This document shows positions 29,977 through 37,910 of a DNA stretch of 64,000 bases, one piece after another; the first letter of the stretch is position 1; every line of letters begins with the position of its first letter. The stretch is taken from contig NZ_JACSGR010000001.1 of the NCBI RefSeq assembly GCF_016025525.2, forward strand, positions 350,052 to 414,051, given 5' to 3'. Under the pieces are notes generated by a model. It worked only from the letters and a program-made list of their open reading frames with translations, was not told where the DNA came from and did not search any database. The stretch comes from Eikenella glucosivorans (GTDB taxonomy: Bacteria; Pseudomonadota; Gammaproteobacteria; Burkholderiales; Neisseriaceae). Made by a program: the position numbers and the translations under genes.

Positions 29977-31746
29977 TTAAGACGAAGTTAGGGCTTCCAG
30001 CGGCATGGTGAGCAGGGCTTCGGCGCTGCCGTTGATGCGTTCGGCGCAGGCGTAGGCCTGGGGCAGCACGTAGGCGAGGTAGGCGCGGGCGATGTGCTGC
30101 TGGGCTTGGCAGAATTCGCTGCCGAAGCGCGCTTCGCTTTCCGGGCTGCGGGCGGCGAGGAAGTTTTTGGCCAGGGCGGCGGCGCCGAGGGTGAGGGCGG
30201 TTTGGTTGAGGAAGGCATCGGCATGGACGGCGGTGGCGGCGTGGTCGGCTTCGTGCTGTTGCAGCAGGCTGGCCACGCTGCGTTCGGCCAGGGCGAGGGC
30301 GCGGTTGAGCGGCTCGGCGGTGGCGGGCTCGAGGGCGGCGAGCTCGTTAGCGGTTTGCTGGGCTTCGGCGAGCAGGCTGCGCACGAGGGTGCCTTTGTCG
30401 GCCACGGTTTTGCGGGCGAGGTCGGCGGCCTGCACGCCGTTGGTGCCTTCATAAATGGCGGTGATGCGCACGTCGCGCACGAGCTGCGCCACGCCGGTTT
30501 CTTCGATGTAGCCGGCGCCGCCGAATACCTGCATGGCGAGGTTGGACAATACCGTGCCGTTGTCGCTACACCAGGCTTTGACGATGGGGATGAGGTAGTC
30601 GAGCCGGCTGCGGGCGGCTTTTTTGCCGGCGGGGTCGGGGTGGCGCTGGGAGGCGTCGAGCGCGGCGGCGGCTTGGATATACAGGGCGCGCTGGGCGGCG
30701 AGGGTGGCTTTCTGCTGGATGAGCATGCGGGCCACATCGGGGTGGTGGATGATGGCGAGAGGGGAGCCGTCGGGGGCGCTGCCTTGGACGCGTTCGTGGG
30801 CGTAGGAGAGGGCGCGTTGGTAGGCGGCTTCGGCCACGGCGTGCCCTTCGATGCCCACGCCGAGGCGGGCCTGGCTCATCATGGTGAACATATACAACAG
30901 GCCGCGCCCGGCCTTGCCGATGAGGTAGCCTTCGGCTTCGTCGAACTGCATCACGCAGGTGGGGCTGGCGTGGATGCCCATTTTGTGCTCCAGCGCGGTG
31001 GCGTGCACGTGGTTGCGCGCGCCGAGGCTGCCGTCGGGGTTGACCTTGTATTTGGGCACGATAAACAGGGAGAGGCTTTTGATGCCGGAGGTGGTGCCGG
31101 GCAGGCGGGCGAGCACGAGGTGGATGATGTTTTCGGCAAGCTCGTGGTCGCCCCAGGTGATGAAGGTTTTCTGGCCGCTGATGCGGTAGCTGCCGTCTGC
31201 TTGCGGCACGGCTTTGGTGGCCACTTGGGAGAGGTCGGTGCCGGCCTGCGGCTCGGACAGGTTCATGGTGCCGCTCCAGAGGCCTTGGCTCATTTTGGGC
31301 AGGAAGGTTTGCTTCTGCTCTTCAGAGCCGTGGCGCTCGATGGTTTCGACGGCGGCCACGGTGAGCATGGGCATGAGGGAGAGGGCGAGGTTGCCGCCGT
31401 AATACATTTCTTCGCAGGCGGCGGAGAGGATGGCGGGCAGGCCTTGGCCGCCGTATTCGATGGGGGCGCGCAGGCCGGCCCAACCGGCTTCGCGGAAGGC
31501 TTGGTAGGCGGCGGCGAGGTCGGGATGGGTGACTACTTTGCCGTTTTCCAGGCGGGCGCCGTGCAAGTCGCCGGTGCGGCCGGTGGGCAGGAACACTTCT
31601 TCGCTGAATTTGGCGGCTTCTTCGATAACGGCGGCGGCGGTGTCTTCGTCGATGCCGCTCTCGGCATACCATCGGATGATGTCGGCGAGGTTGCCGTGGG
31701 TGCGCAGGGAAAACAGCAGTTCGTTTACGGGGGCGCGGTAGGACAT
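29977..31746 (-). CDS. Acyl-CoA dehydrogenase
   Basis: The frame gives 589 aa from ATG 31746 (MSYRAPVNELLFSL...), with GGAG upstream. The same frame stays open far into the lrgB region, but that extension is a shadow. FAD-binding motifs MNLSEPQAGTDLSQVATKA and KTFITWGDHE and the catalytic Glu in AIYEGTNGVQAADLARKTV are present. A C-terminal extension of about 130 residues is typical of the long-form (AcylCoA_DH C-terminal domain) members. It oxidises acyl-CoA to enoyl-CoA. It is monocistronic; the substrate cannot be told. Confidence 0.92.
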   Translation of the reverse strand: MSYRAPVNELLFSLRTHGNLADIIRWYAESGIDEDTAAAVIEEAAKFSEEVFLPTGRTGDLHGARLENGKVVTHPDLAAAYQAFREAGWAGLRAPIEYGGQGLPAILSAACEEMYYGGNLALSLMPMLTVAAVETIERHGSEEQKQTFLPKMSQGLWSGTMNLSEPQAGTDLSQVATKAVPQADGSYRISGQKTFITWGDHELAENIIHLVLARLPGTTSGIKSLSLFIVPKYKVNPDGSLGARNHVHATALEHKMGIHASPTCVMQFDEAEGYLIGKAGRGLLYMFTMMSQARLGVGIEGHAVAEAAYQRALSYAHERVQGSAPDGSPLAIIHHPDVARMLIQQKATLAAQRALYIQAAAALDASQRHPDPAGKKAARSRLDYLIPIVKAWCSDNGTVLSNLAMQVFGGAGYIEETGVAQLVRDVRITAIYEGTNGVQAADLARKTVADKGTLVRSLLAEAQQTANELAALEPATAEPLNRALALAERSVASLLQQHEADHAATAVHADAFLNQTALTLGAAALAKNFLAARSPESEARFGSEFCQAQQHIARAYLAYVLPQAYACAERINGSAEALLTMPLEALTSS

Positions 31747-31851
31747 GGGGGCTCCTTTGTATGGGTGGGATGGAATTGCCCAAGCATAGCAAATCGGCAG
31801 GGGCTTGGGTATGGCGCGGGCGGGGTTTGTGCGGCGGGATTGACGGGCGGC

Positions 31852-31896
31852 AAAAAGGCTACCTGAAAACTGTTTTTCGTTTTTCAGGTAGCCTTT
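31852..31896. terminator. DUS hairpin between acyl-CoA dehydrogenase and lrgB
   Basis: AAAAAGGCTACCTGAAAA and TTTTTCAGGTAGCCTTTT with a ~10-base loop. A further single reverse DUS follows at 31950. Confidence 0.8.
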
Positions 31897-31961
31897 TGTG
31901 CGGCAGCGGGCAGAGGCGGCTTGCTGAGCATGAATGCCGGCTCCCGTTTTCAGGTAGCCAT

Positions 31962-32657
31962 TCACACGCCTAAGAGCGGCACGATAACCGGGGCGAGGAA
32001 GGAGGTGAGGATGCCGTTGAAAATGAGGCCGAGGGTGGCGTAGGCGGCGAAGTGGCCGCTGATTTCCAGGCTGGCGGCGATGCCGATGGCGTGCGAGGCG
32101 GTGCCCTGCGCGATGGAGTGGGAGATGCGGTTGCGGATGTGGCTGTGGCGCAGGAGCCAGAAGCCGATGAATTGGCCGGTGAGGCCGGCCAGCAGCACGG
32201 CGGCTACGGTAACGGCCGGCACGCCGCCCAGCACATGCGTGATTTCCAGCGCAATCGGCATGGTAACGGATTTGGCGGCCAGCGCCTGCGTAACTTCGTG
32301 CCCCGCGCCCAGCCAGTGGGCAAACAGCACGCCGGTGACGATGCCCACCACGCTGCCCACCACCTGCGAGGCGGCAATCGGCAGCCATTGGGTGCGGATG
32401 CGCGGCCATTGCTGATACATGGGCACGGCCAGGCACACGATGGCCGGCTGCAGCCAGAAGCCGACCATGCAGCCGGTTTGCATGAAATTGTCGTAGCTGA
32501 TGCCGAAGAGTTTCAGGTAGCCGATAACGAGGAGCGTGCTCACCATCAGCGGGTTGGCCAGCGGGCTGCCGCTGCGCAGGCGGATGAGCAGGCTGAGCCG
32601 GTACACGCCGAGCATCAGCAAAATCAGCACGATGGGGTTGGCGGCGAGCTCTTTCAT
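31962..32657 (-). CDS. LrgB/CidB-family membrane protein
   Basis: This is 231 aa, highly hydrophobic with about 6-7 membrane helices. The segments ALAAKSVTMPIALEITHVLG and SHAIGIAASLEISGHFAAYA are signatures of LrgB. It pairs with the LrgA-type protein encoded just upstream (4-base overlap). Members control murein hydrolase activity or export small metabolites such as glycolate and pyruvate. Confidence 0.9.
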   Translation of the reverse strand: MKELAANPIVLILLMLGVYRLSLLIRLRSGSPLANPLMVSTLLVIGYLKLFGISYDNFMQTGCMVGFWLQPAIVCLAVPMYQQWPRIRTQWLPIAASQVVGSVVGIVTGVLFAHWLGAGHEVTQALAAKSVTMPIALEITHVLGGVPAVTVAAVLLAGLTGQFIGFWLLRHSHIRNRISHSIAQGTASHAIGIAASLEISGHFAAYATLGLIFNGILTSFLAPVIVPLLGV

Positions 32658-32992
32658 TGCCGTTTCCTCAGGATTTCATGCGTTTTGGCGCTGGCGAGCA
32701 ACACCAGGATGGTGCTGGCCAGCGTGGCCAACACGATCGACCAGAAATCCAGCACCACGATGGAGAAATAATCCATCAGCGCCACGCAGGCGGGAATCAT
32801 CAGCAGCATCATGTGCTGCATGAGGAATTCGGTGAGCGGCTTGAGCCAGGAATCTTTCACCCAGCCGGCCTGGAGCAGGCCGAACAGGATCAGCAGGCCG
32901 GCGATGCTGGCGGGGAGCTTGAGGTGGGTGAAGTGCAAAAACACTTCGCCTGCGGCCAGGCAGGCGAAAACGATGATGAGCGCGCGTAACAT
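32654..32992 (-). CDS. LrgA/CidA-family holin-like protein
   Basis: The frame gives 112 aa from ATG 32992 (MLRALIIVFACLAAGEVFL...). It has four predicted helices, with the core PASIAGLLILFGLLQAGWVK typical of the CidA/LrgA family. It overlaps lrgB by ATGA. The pair forms a membrane complex linked to envelope integrity or metabolite export. The 27-codon upstream extension is not supported by a ribosome binding site. Confidence 0.85.
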   Translation of the reverse strand: MLRALIIVFACLAAGEVFLHFTHLKLPASIAGLLILFGLLQAGWVKDSWLKPLTEFLMQHMMLLMIPACVALMDYFSIVVLDFWSIVLATLASTILVLLASAKTHEILRKRQ

Positions 32993-33185
32993 GGTTACTT
33001 GCCTAGGGGAATGGATAATGGAAGGGGCGGGATTATACACCGATGGCCGTCGGGCTGGGAGGCTGGCTGACAAGCCAAGCGCCGGATGGCGGGCTGGCTT
33101 TGCGCTAAGGCAAATCTTTGGCTGTATCCCTGCTTAATTGGGAAGGGCATTGGATTTCGGGAAGTCTGCCCATTTTCAGGTAGCC

Positions 33186-33460
33186 TTTTGCTATTTTTAT
33201 TCTGTTCACTTTTGCGCCTTATGCCGGCGCGGGCACTTCCTTCCTTTCTTTGCTTCGCCAAAAAAAGGAAGCAAAGAAAGGCGACTGCGGGCACAGGTTT
33301 GCTGCACAAATTTCCCTCACTCCGCACGGTTTTCGGGCGGGCCCGAACTTGCGGCTGCGCCGCTTCGGACAGAGCGTGCCCTTGTTTCCCGAAAAACTGC
33401 GCTCCGTTCGGCTGCGCCAGCAGAGGCGGCACGGCATCGTAGGCTTGTGGTGGATATCCT
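33186..33460. repeat. Large dispersed repeat, copy 1
   Basis: About 275 bp, starting TTGCTATTTTTATTCTGTTC right after a reverse DUS, then GCCGGCGCGGGCACTTCC, the palindromic CTTTGCTTCGCC..GGAAGCAAAGAAAGG, GCGACTGCGGGCACAGG, GCGGCTGCGCCGCTTCGGAC and CCGAAAAACTGCGCTCCG. Copies 2 and 3 are at 36041 and 47695. This fills most of the 635-base gap 32993-33627. No stable reading frame is shared between copies. Confidence 0.85.
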
Positions 33461-33481
33461 TTTTTAATATGCACATGATTA

Positions 33482-33602
33482 AAGGCTACCTGAAAAACGC
33501 AATCCATTTTTAGCTTCGCAGAAACTTCGCTGTGCTGCGTTTTGGCGAAACGCACTTCGCTCGTTTTAACTTCGTTGAAGCTCACGCTTTCAGGTAGCCT
33601 TT
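33482..33602. repeat. Modular GCTTCGCAGAAACT repeat bracketed by DUS
   Basis: AAAGGCTACCTGAAAAA, then TTTTTAGCTTCGCAGAAACT, TGTGCTGCGTTTTGGCGAAA, ACTTCGTTGAAGCTCACG and CTTTCAGGTAGCCTTTA. It is the fullest copy of the family and lies directly downstream of metF. Confidence 0.75.
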
Positions 33603-33627
33603 ATTGTTTGCGCCGGCAAATGCGGCA

Positions 33628-34461
33628 TCAATAGCCCAAGCGCTGGCAGATGGTGGAGGAGAGGCCGGCTTGGTTTAGGGTGTAGAAATGCAGGCCGGGG
33701 GCGCCGTGGCGCAGCAGGCGGGCGCACATTTCGGTTACCACGTCGAGCCCGAGTGCTTTGATGGAGGCAGTGTCGTCGGCGTAGGATTGCAGCTTCAGGC
33801 GCAGCCAGCGCGGGATTTCGGCACCGCACATGTCGGCGAAGCGGGCGAGCTTGGAGAAGTTGGCAATCGGCATGATGCCGGGCACGATGGGGATGTCCAC
33901 GCCGCGGCCGCGCACGTCGTCGAGGAAGCGGAAGTAGGCGTCGGCGCTGAAGAAGAATTGGGTAATGGCGGAATCGGCGCCGGCTTTCACTTTGCGCACG
34001 AAGCTTTGGAGGTCGTCTTCGGCGCTGCGCGATTGCGGGTGGTATTCGGGATAGGCGGCCACTTCGATGTGGAACCAGTCGCCGAATTGGTGGCGCACGA
34101 GCTCGACCAATTCGTTGGCGTGGTGCAGGCCGGTGGTGCCCAGGCCCATGCCGGAGGGGATGTCGCCGCGCAGGGCGACGATGTGGCGGATGCCCATGTC
34201 TTTGTATTGCTGCAAGAGTTCGGTGATTTCGCCTGCTTCGAGGCCGACGCAGGGGATATGCGGGGCGGCGGCCATGCCTTCGGCGAGGATGTCGCCGATG
34301 GTTTGCAGGGTGCCTTCGCGGGTGGTGCCGCCGGCACCGGAGGTGCAGGAGAAGAATTCGGGCTGGTATTGGGCGAGCTGCTTGCGGGTGATTTTCTGCT
34401 TTTCGCGGCCTTCGGGGGTGCGGGTGGGGAAGAATTCGAAGCTGAGGGTGTTGTTTTGCAT
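33628..34461 (-). CDS. metF: Methylenetetrahydrofolate reductase
   Basis: The frame gives 277 aa from ATG 34461 (MQNNTLSFEFFPTRTPEGRE...). The EFFPTRTPEG motif holds the catalytic Glu; VALRGDIPSGMGLG and the segment DSAITQFFFSADAYFRFLDD are FAD/folate-site motifs. It reduces 5,10-methylene-THF to 5-methyl-THF for methionine synthesis. A perfect MetR-type box lies about 100 bp upstream. Confidence 0.95.
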   Translation of the reverse strand: MQNNTLSFEFFPTRTPEGREKQKITRKQLAQYQPEFFSCTSGAGGTTREGTLQTIGDILAEGMAAAPHIPCVGLEAGEITELLQQYKDMGIRHIVALRGDIPSGMGLGTTGLHHANELVELVRHQFGDWFHIEVAAYPEYHPQSRSAEDDLQSFVRKVKAGADSAITQFFFSADAYFRFLDDVRGRGVDIPIVPGIMPIANFSKLARFADMCGAEIPRWLRLKLQSYADDTASIKALGLDVVTEMCARLLRHGAPGLHFYTLNQAGLSSTICQRLGY

Positions 34462-34556
34462 GGTGTCGGGCGGTAGGGCGGATATAAAGGGCGATACGGT
34501 AGCGGGCGGCGGGGGTTTAGGCAAGGGCGGCGGGCTGAAAAATCGGCATCGGGTGA

Positions 34557-34569
34557 TGAATAAGATTCA
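34557..34569. promoter_or_regulatory. Candidate MetR binding site upstream of metF
   Basis: TGAATAAGATTCA matches the MetR consensus TGAA-N5-TTCA exactly and is symmetric over 6+6 bases (ATGAAT/ATTCAT). It lies 96-108 bases before the metF ATG. Confidence 0.5.
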
Positions 34570-34666
34570 TGCAGTCCGGATGCGGGGCGATGAGGGGAAG
34601 TAGGCAAGTTGTTTGTCTGAAAAGCGATTTTTTTTGATGATATGTGTTCAAAATGGAGGGGAATAA

Positions 34667-34704
34667 AACAGGCTACCTGAAAAATATTTTTCAGGTAGCC
34701 TGTT
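34667..34704 (-). terminator. DUS hairpin after ilvC
   Basis: AACAGGCTACCTGAAAAA and TTTTTCAGGTAGCCTGTT form an 18-bp stem with a 2-base loop. Confidence 0.9.
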
Positions 34705-34724
34705 GGTTTGCTGCTTAAGGAAGC

Positions 34725-35738
34725 TTAGTTTTTATCCTGATCCACCAGTTTGTTTTTGGCAATCCAGGGCATCATGCCGCGCAGCTGAGCGCCGACTTTT
34801 TCAATTTGGTGGTCGGCGGTGAGGCGGCGGCGGGCGGTCATGCTCGGATAGTGGGTGGCGCCTTCGAGGATGAACATTTTGGCGTATTCACCGGTTTGGA
34901 TGCGTTTCAAAGCATTGCGCATGGCTTCGCGCGATTGCTGGTTGATCACTTCCACGCCGGTTACGTATTCGCCGTATTCGGCGTTGTTGGAAATGGAGTA
35001 GTTCATGTTGGCAATGCCGCCTTCGTAGATCAAATCCACGATGAGCTTCATTTCGTGCAGGCATTCGAAGTAGGCCATTTCGGGCGCGTAGCCGGCTTCC
35101 ACCAGGGTTTCGAAGCCGGTTTTGATCAGCTCCACCACGCCGCCGCACAATACAGCCTGTTCGCCGAAGAGATCGGTTTCGGTTTCTTCGCGGAAGTTGG
35201 TTTCGATCACGCCGCCTTTGGTGCCGCCGTTGGCTGCGGCGTAGGAGAGGGCGATGTCGCGCGCTTTGCCGCTCTTATCCTGATACACGGCAATCAGGGA
35301 AGGCACGCCGCCGCCCTTGAGAAACTCGCTGCGCACGGTGTGGCCGGGGCCTTTGGGGGCAATCATCACCACGTCTAAATCTTCGCGCGGCACGATTTGG
35401 TTGTAGTGCACGTTGAAGCCGTGGGCGAAGGCGAGCACGGCGCCCTGCTTGAGGTTCGGCTCAATTTCGGCGCGGTATACGGCGGGTTGGTTTTCGTCGG
35501 GCAGCAGAATCATCACCACATCGGCTTTTTGGGTGGCGTCGGCCACGGGCAGCACTTCAAAGCCGGCGGCTTCGGCCTTTTTCCAAGAGCCGCCGCGGCG
35601 CAGGCCCACCACCACGTTCACGCCGGAATCTTTCAGGTTAGCGGCATGGGCGTGGCCTTGAGAGCCGTAGCCGATGATGGCCACGGTTTTGCCTTTGATG
35701 AGGGAGAGGTCGGCGTCTTTATCGTAATACACTTGCAT
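34725..35738 (-). CDS. ilvC: Ketol-acid reductoisomerase
   Basis: The frame gives 337 aa from ATG 35738 (MQVYYDKDADLSLIKGKTV...). The NADP motif GYGSQGHAHAANLKDSG, the metal-binding segment DLFGEQAVLCGG and EAGYAPEMAYFECLHEMKLI are intact; it is a class I enzyme. It is the second step of isoleucine/valine synthesis. AGGATTCCCC is upstream. It has its own promoter about 150 bases upstream; other ilv genes are not in the window. Confidence 0.97.
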   Translation of the reverse strand: MQVYYDKDADLSLIKGKTVAIIGYGSQGHAHAANLKDSGVNVVVGLRRGGSWKKAEAAGFEVLPVADATQKADVVMILLPDENQPAVYRAEIEPNLKQGAVLAFAHGFNVHYNQIVPREDLDVVMIAPKGPGHTVRSEFLKGGGVPSLIAVYQDKSGKARDIALSYAAANGGTKGGVIETNFREETETDLFGEQAVLCGGVVELIKTGFETLVEAGYAPEMAYFECLHEMKLIVDLIYEGGIANMNYSISNNAEYGEYVTGVEVINQQSREAMRNALKRIQTGEYAKMFILEGATHYPSMTARRRLTADHQIEKVGAQLRGMMPWIAKNKLVDQDKN

Positions 35739-35887
35739 GGGGAATCCTTTTCTGTATTCGGAAATCAAATAAACGGGATACGGGAAATCGGCAGGCCGGC
35801 CGTGCTGCGGGATGATGGGAACGGGCTTGTGGCCGTTCCGGCGGGCGGCACGGGAGCGGGTAGGCGGCACTGTCGCATAGGTGCTGC

Positions 35888-35916
35888 ATACTACCCGAAT
35901 TTTGACAGATTGGCAG
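35888..35916 (-). promoter_or_regulatory. Likely ilvC promoter
   Basis: The minus strand has CTGCCA, a 17-bp spacer and TAGTAT, 150 bases upstream of ilvC. Confidence 0.5.
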
Positions 35917-35975
35917 CTTTTTTGGACAAAATTTTTAGAAATCGGCAAAAAAGTTTGCTTTCGACAAGCTATTTT

Positions 35976-35988
35976 AGACAAATTGTCT
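35976..35988. promoter_or_regulatory. Palindrome upstream of ilvC promoter
   Basis: AGACAA-A-TTGTCT is a perfect 6+6 palindrome centred about 66 bases upstream of the -35 box, in an AT-rich tract. It may be a regulator site. Confidence 0.35.
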
Positions 35989-36040
35989 TAGAAGTATTGA
36001 AGATTTATAGAACTTTGCCAATTTACTTTTTCAGATAGCC

Positions 36041-36366
36041 TTTGCCATCCTTGTCCTGTTCACCTTTGTGCCTCAGGCCGGCGCGGGCACTTCCTTTTAG
36101 CTACGCAGAAACTCGCCCTCCTGCGGAGACCTCGTTTTCTTTGTTCGCCAAAGGAAGCAAAAGAAAGGCGACTGCGGGCACAGGTTTGGCTTCGCCAAAC
36201 TTCCCTCACTGCGCACGGTTTTTCGGGCGCCAAAGGAAATTAAATCAGCTGCAACTTGCGGCTTCGCCGCTTCGGGTGTGCAAGCCCTTGTTCCCCGAAA
36301 AACCGCGCTCCGTTCGGCTGCGCCAGCAGGGGCGGCGTAGCACAGCACATCTGTGGTGAATATCCC
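36041..36366. repeat. Large dispersed repeat, copy 2
   Basis: The same order of blocks as at 33186 (GCCGGCGCGGGCACTTCC, AAGGCGACTGCGGGCACAGG, CTTCGCCGCTTCGGG, CCGAAAAACCGCGCTCCG, TGTGGTGAATATCCC), but with two insertions: a TTTTAGCTACGCAGAAACTC module after the first block and AAAGGAAATTAAATCAGCTG in the middle. It fills the gap between the ilvC promoter and the next gene. Confidence 0.82.
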
Positions 36367-36434
36367 ATTTTGATGTTCGCAGATACTTAAAGGCTACCTG
36401 AAATCTACGGATGCCCCGCAAGCGGTGCTTTGGT

Positions 36435-36440
36435 TATAAT
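36435..36440 (+). promoter_or_regulatory. -10 box for the 95-aa membrane protein
   Basis: TATAAT lies 33 bases upstream of the ATG; no strong -35 box is seen. Confidence 0.45.
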
Positions 36441-36472
36441 GCCGGCCTGATTCTGTTTGATAAGGCCCCGCC

Positions 36473-36760
36473 ATGAGCCAACAAGAACTCGGCCTGATTT
36501 TCCTGCCCGCCGGCGTATTTTTTATGTGTTTTGCCGGGCTGTGGCAGCTTTATGTGATGCTCACCGAAAGCTACACGCTCAACCGCTTTAAGGATAGGCA
36601 GCTGGTGTGGGTGGTGTCGCTGCTGTTTTTCAGCTTCAGCATCGGCGTGTATTGGCTTTGCCCAAACGCGCGCAAGAAGGGCATCGTGTTTGCCGTGCTG
36701 GCTGTGGGCGGGGCGGCCATGTATGTGCTGGCGCGGCGCTGGCTGCCGTTTGCCAAATAG
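36473..36760 (+). CDS. Small three-helix membrane protein, unknown
   Basis: This is 95 aa with three hydrophobic helices (about 8-30, 44-61 and 68-88) and positive loops (NRFKDRQ, NARKKG). There is a TATAAT upstream and a DUS pair downstream, so it is probably monocistronic. Family not recognised. Confidence 0.75.
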   Translation: MSQQELGLIFLPAGVFFMCFAGLWQLYVMLTESYTLNRFKDRQLVWVVSLLFFSFSIGVYWLCPNARKKGIVFAVLAVGGAAMYVLARRWLPFAK

Positions 36761-36790
36761 GCCGGCGGTTTTAACTGCGTTGAAGCTGGC

Positions 36791-36890
36791 GCTTTCAGGT
36801 AGCCTGCCGAGCAATGAGGCTACCTGAAAACGATGTCTTGCAAAGCAAGGCTGAAGTTTCTGCGAAGCTAAAAACGCGGGCTTCAACAGT
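36791..36890. repeat. DUS pair plus modular repeat
   Basis: CTTTCAGGTAGCCTG / GAGGCTACCTGAAAACG (36791-36832) followed by GTCTTGCAAAGCAAGG and AAGTTTCTGCGAAGCTAAAA. It serves as terminator of the 95-aa gene. Confidence 0.65.
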
Positions 36891-36960
36891 TAAGGGCCCG
36901 CCCCACCCGGCGCAAGCCGAAACATCCCCGCCAACCCCGCAACCCAAACGAGCCCCCGCC

Positions 36961-37293
36961 ATGCCGCCTATTGCCAAAACCCTGCTGCTGTTCCTGCTCA
37001 CCGCGCTGGCGGAAATCATCGGCTGCTGGCTGCCCTATTTGTGGCTGCGGCAGGGCAAGGGCGCCTGGCTGCTGCTGCCCGCCGCCGCGAGCCTGTCGCT
37101 GTTTGCCTACCTGCTCACCCTGCATCCGGCCGCCAGCGGGCGGATTTATGCCGCATACGGCGGGGTGTATATCGTTACCGCCCTGTTTTGGCTGCGTTTT
37201 GCCGACGGCGTGCCGCCCAAGGCGAGCGACTGGCTGGGCGCCGCCCTGTGTTTGTGCGGCGCGGCGGTGATCATGTGGGGCAGCCGCGCGTGA
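36961..37293 (+). CDS. YnfA / UPF0060 family membrane protein
   Basis: The frame gives 110 aa from ATG 36961 (MPPIAKTLLLFLLTALAEII...); the upstream extension covers the repeat and is rejected. Four helices with AEIIGCWLPYLWLR, AYGGVYIVTALFWLRFADGV and DWLGAALCLCGAAVIMWG are signatures of YnfA, a small-multidrug-resistance-like family of unknown transport role. Confidence 0.92.
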   Translation: MPPIAKTLLLFLLTALAEIIGCWLPYLWLRQGKGAWLLLPAAASLSLFAYLLTLHPAASGRIYAAYGGVYIVTALFWLRFADGVPPKASDWLGAALCLCGAAVIMWGSRA

Positions 37294-37335
37294 GGCTTGT
37301 TTCCCCATCGAATTTCCATTTTCAGGTAGCCTAAC

Positions 37336-37818
37336 ATGAGCAAACCGCATTATCCCGTTACCCCCGCCATCCGCTTCCTGCGCGAGCACCACATCGCCTA
37401 CGAACCGCACTTCTATCCCTACATCGAGCATGGCGGCACCGCCCAGCCCGCCGAATGCCTCGGCGTGGACGAACACGCCGTGATCAAAACCATCGTGCTG
37501 GAAAACGAGAGCAAACAAGGCCTCATCGTGCTGATGCACGGCGACCGCCACATCTCCACCCGCAACCTCGCCCGCCACCTCGGCATGAAGCACATCGAGC
37601 CCGCCACGCCCGAGCAGGCCAACAAATGGACAGGCTACCTGGTGGGCGGCACCAGCCCCTTCGGCTGCAAAACCGCGCTGCCGGTATATGCCGAACGCAG
37701 CATTTGGGATCTGCACGCGCTCTACATCAACGGCGGCAAACGCGGCTTTTTGGTGGCCGTGCCGCCTGCCGCGCTGGAGAGTTTGGGCGCGCAGGCGGTA
37801 GACGTGGCGGTGGATTAG
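37336..37818 (+). CDS. ybaK: YbaK/EbsC-type aminoacyl-tRNA deacylase
   Basis: This is 160 aa. The motifs LGVDEHAVIKTIVLENE, KHIEPATPEQANKWTGYLVG and GGTSPFGCKTALPVYAE place it in the YbaK group, which hydrolyses Cys-tRNA(Pro) to correct prolyl-tRNA synthetase errors. An uptake sequence lies in its leader. It is convergent with ribF across a shared terminator. Confidence 0.92.
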   Translation: MSKPHYPVTPAIRFLREHHIAYEPHFYPYIEHGGTAQPAECLGVDEHAVIKTIVLENESKQGLIVLMHGDRHISTRNLARHLGMKHIEPATPEQANKWTGYLVGGTSPFGCKTALPVYAERSIWDLHALYINGGKRGFLVAVPPAALESLGAQAVDVAVD

Positions 37819-37837
37819 CTGCGTTTGGCGGGCATAG

Positions 37838-37886
37838 AAAAGGCTACCTGAAAAATGTTTCAAACCATTTTTCAGGTAGCCTTTTT
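37838..37886. terminator. Bidirectional DUS terminator between ybaK and ribF
   Basis: AAAAGGCTACCTGAAAAATG and ATTTTTCAGGTAGCCTTTT form a long stem with a short loop. Confidence 0.88.
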
Positions 37887-37910
37887 CGGATTGTGTAACG
37901 GGGCGAAAGC

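Noticed and set aside
30094..31866. 590-aa plus-strand frame opposite acyl-CoA dehydrogenase
   Set aside because: Gly-rich, composition-driven antisense frame of a high-GC gene; no motif.
29977..32436. 819-aa open frame covering acyl-CoA dehydrogenase plus 230 upstream codons
   Set aside because: The first 230 codons are the reverse-frame shadow of lrgB and intergenic DUS; family similarity and a ribosome binding site place the start at 31746.
33005..33585. ORFs across the large dispersed repeats (33,000-33,590, 36,040-36,360, 47,650-47,950)
   Set aside because: Frames are not conserved among the three copies and are broken by indels, so the repeats are non-coding.
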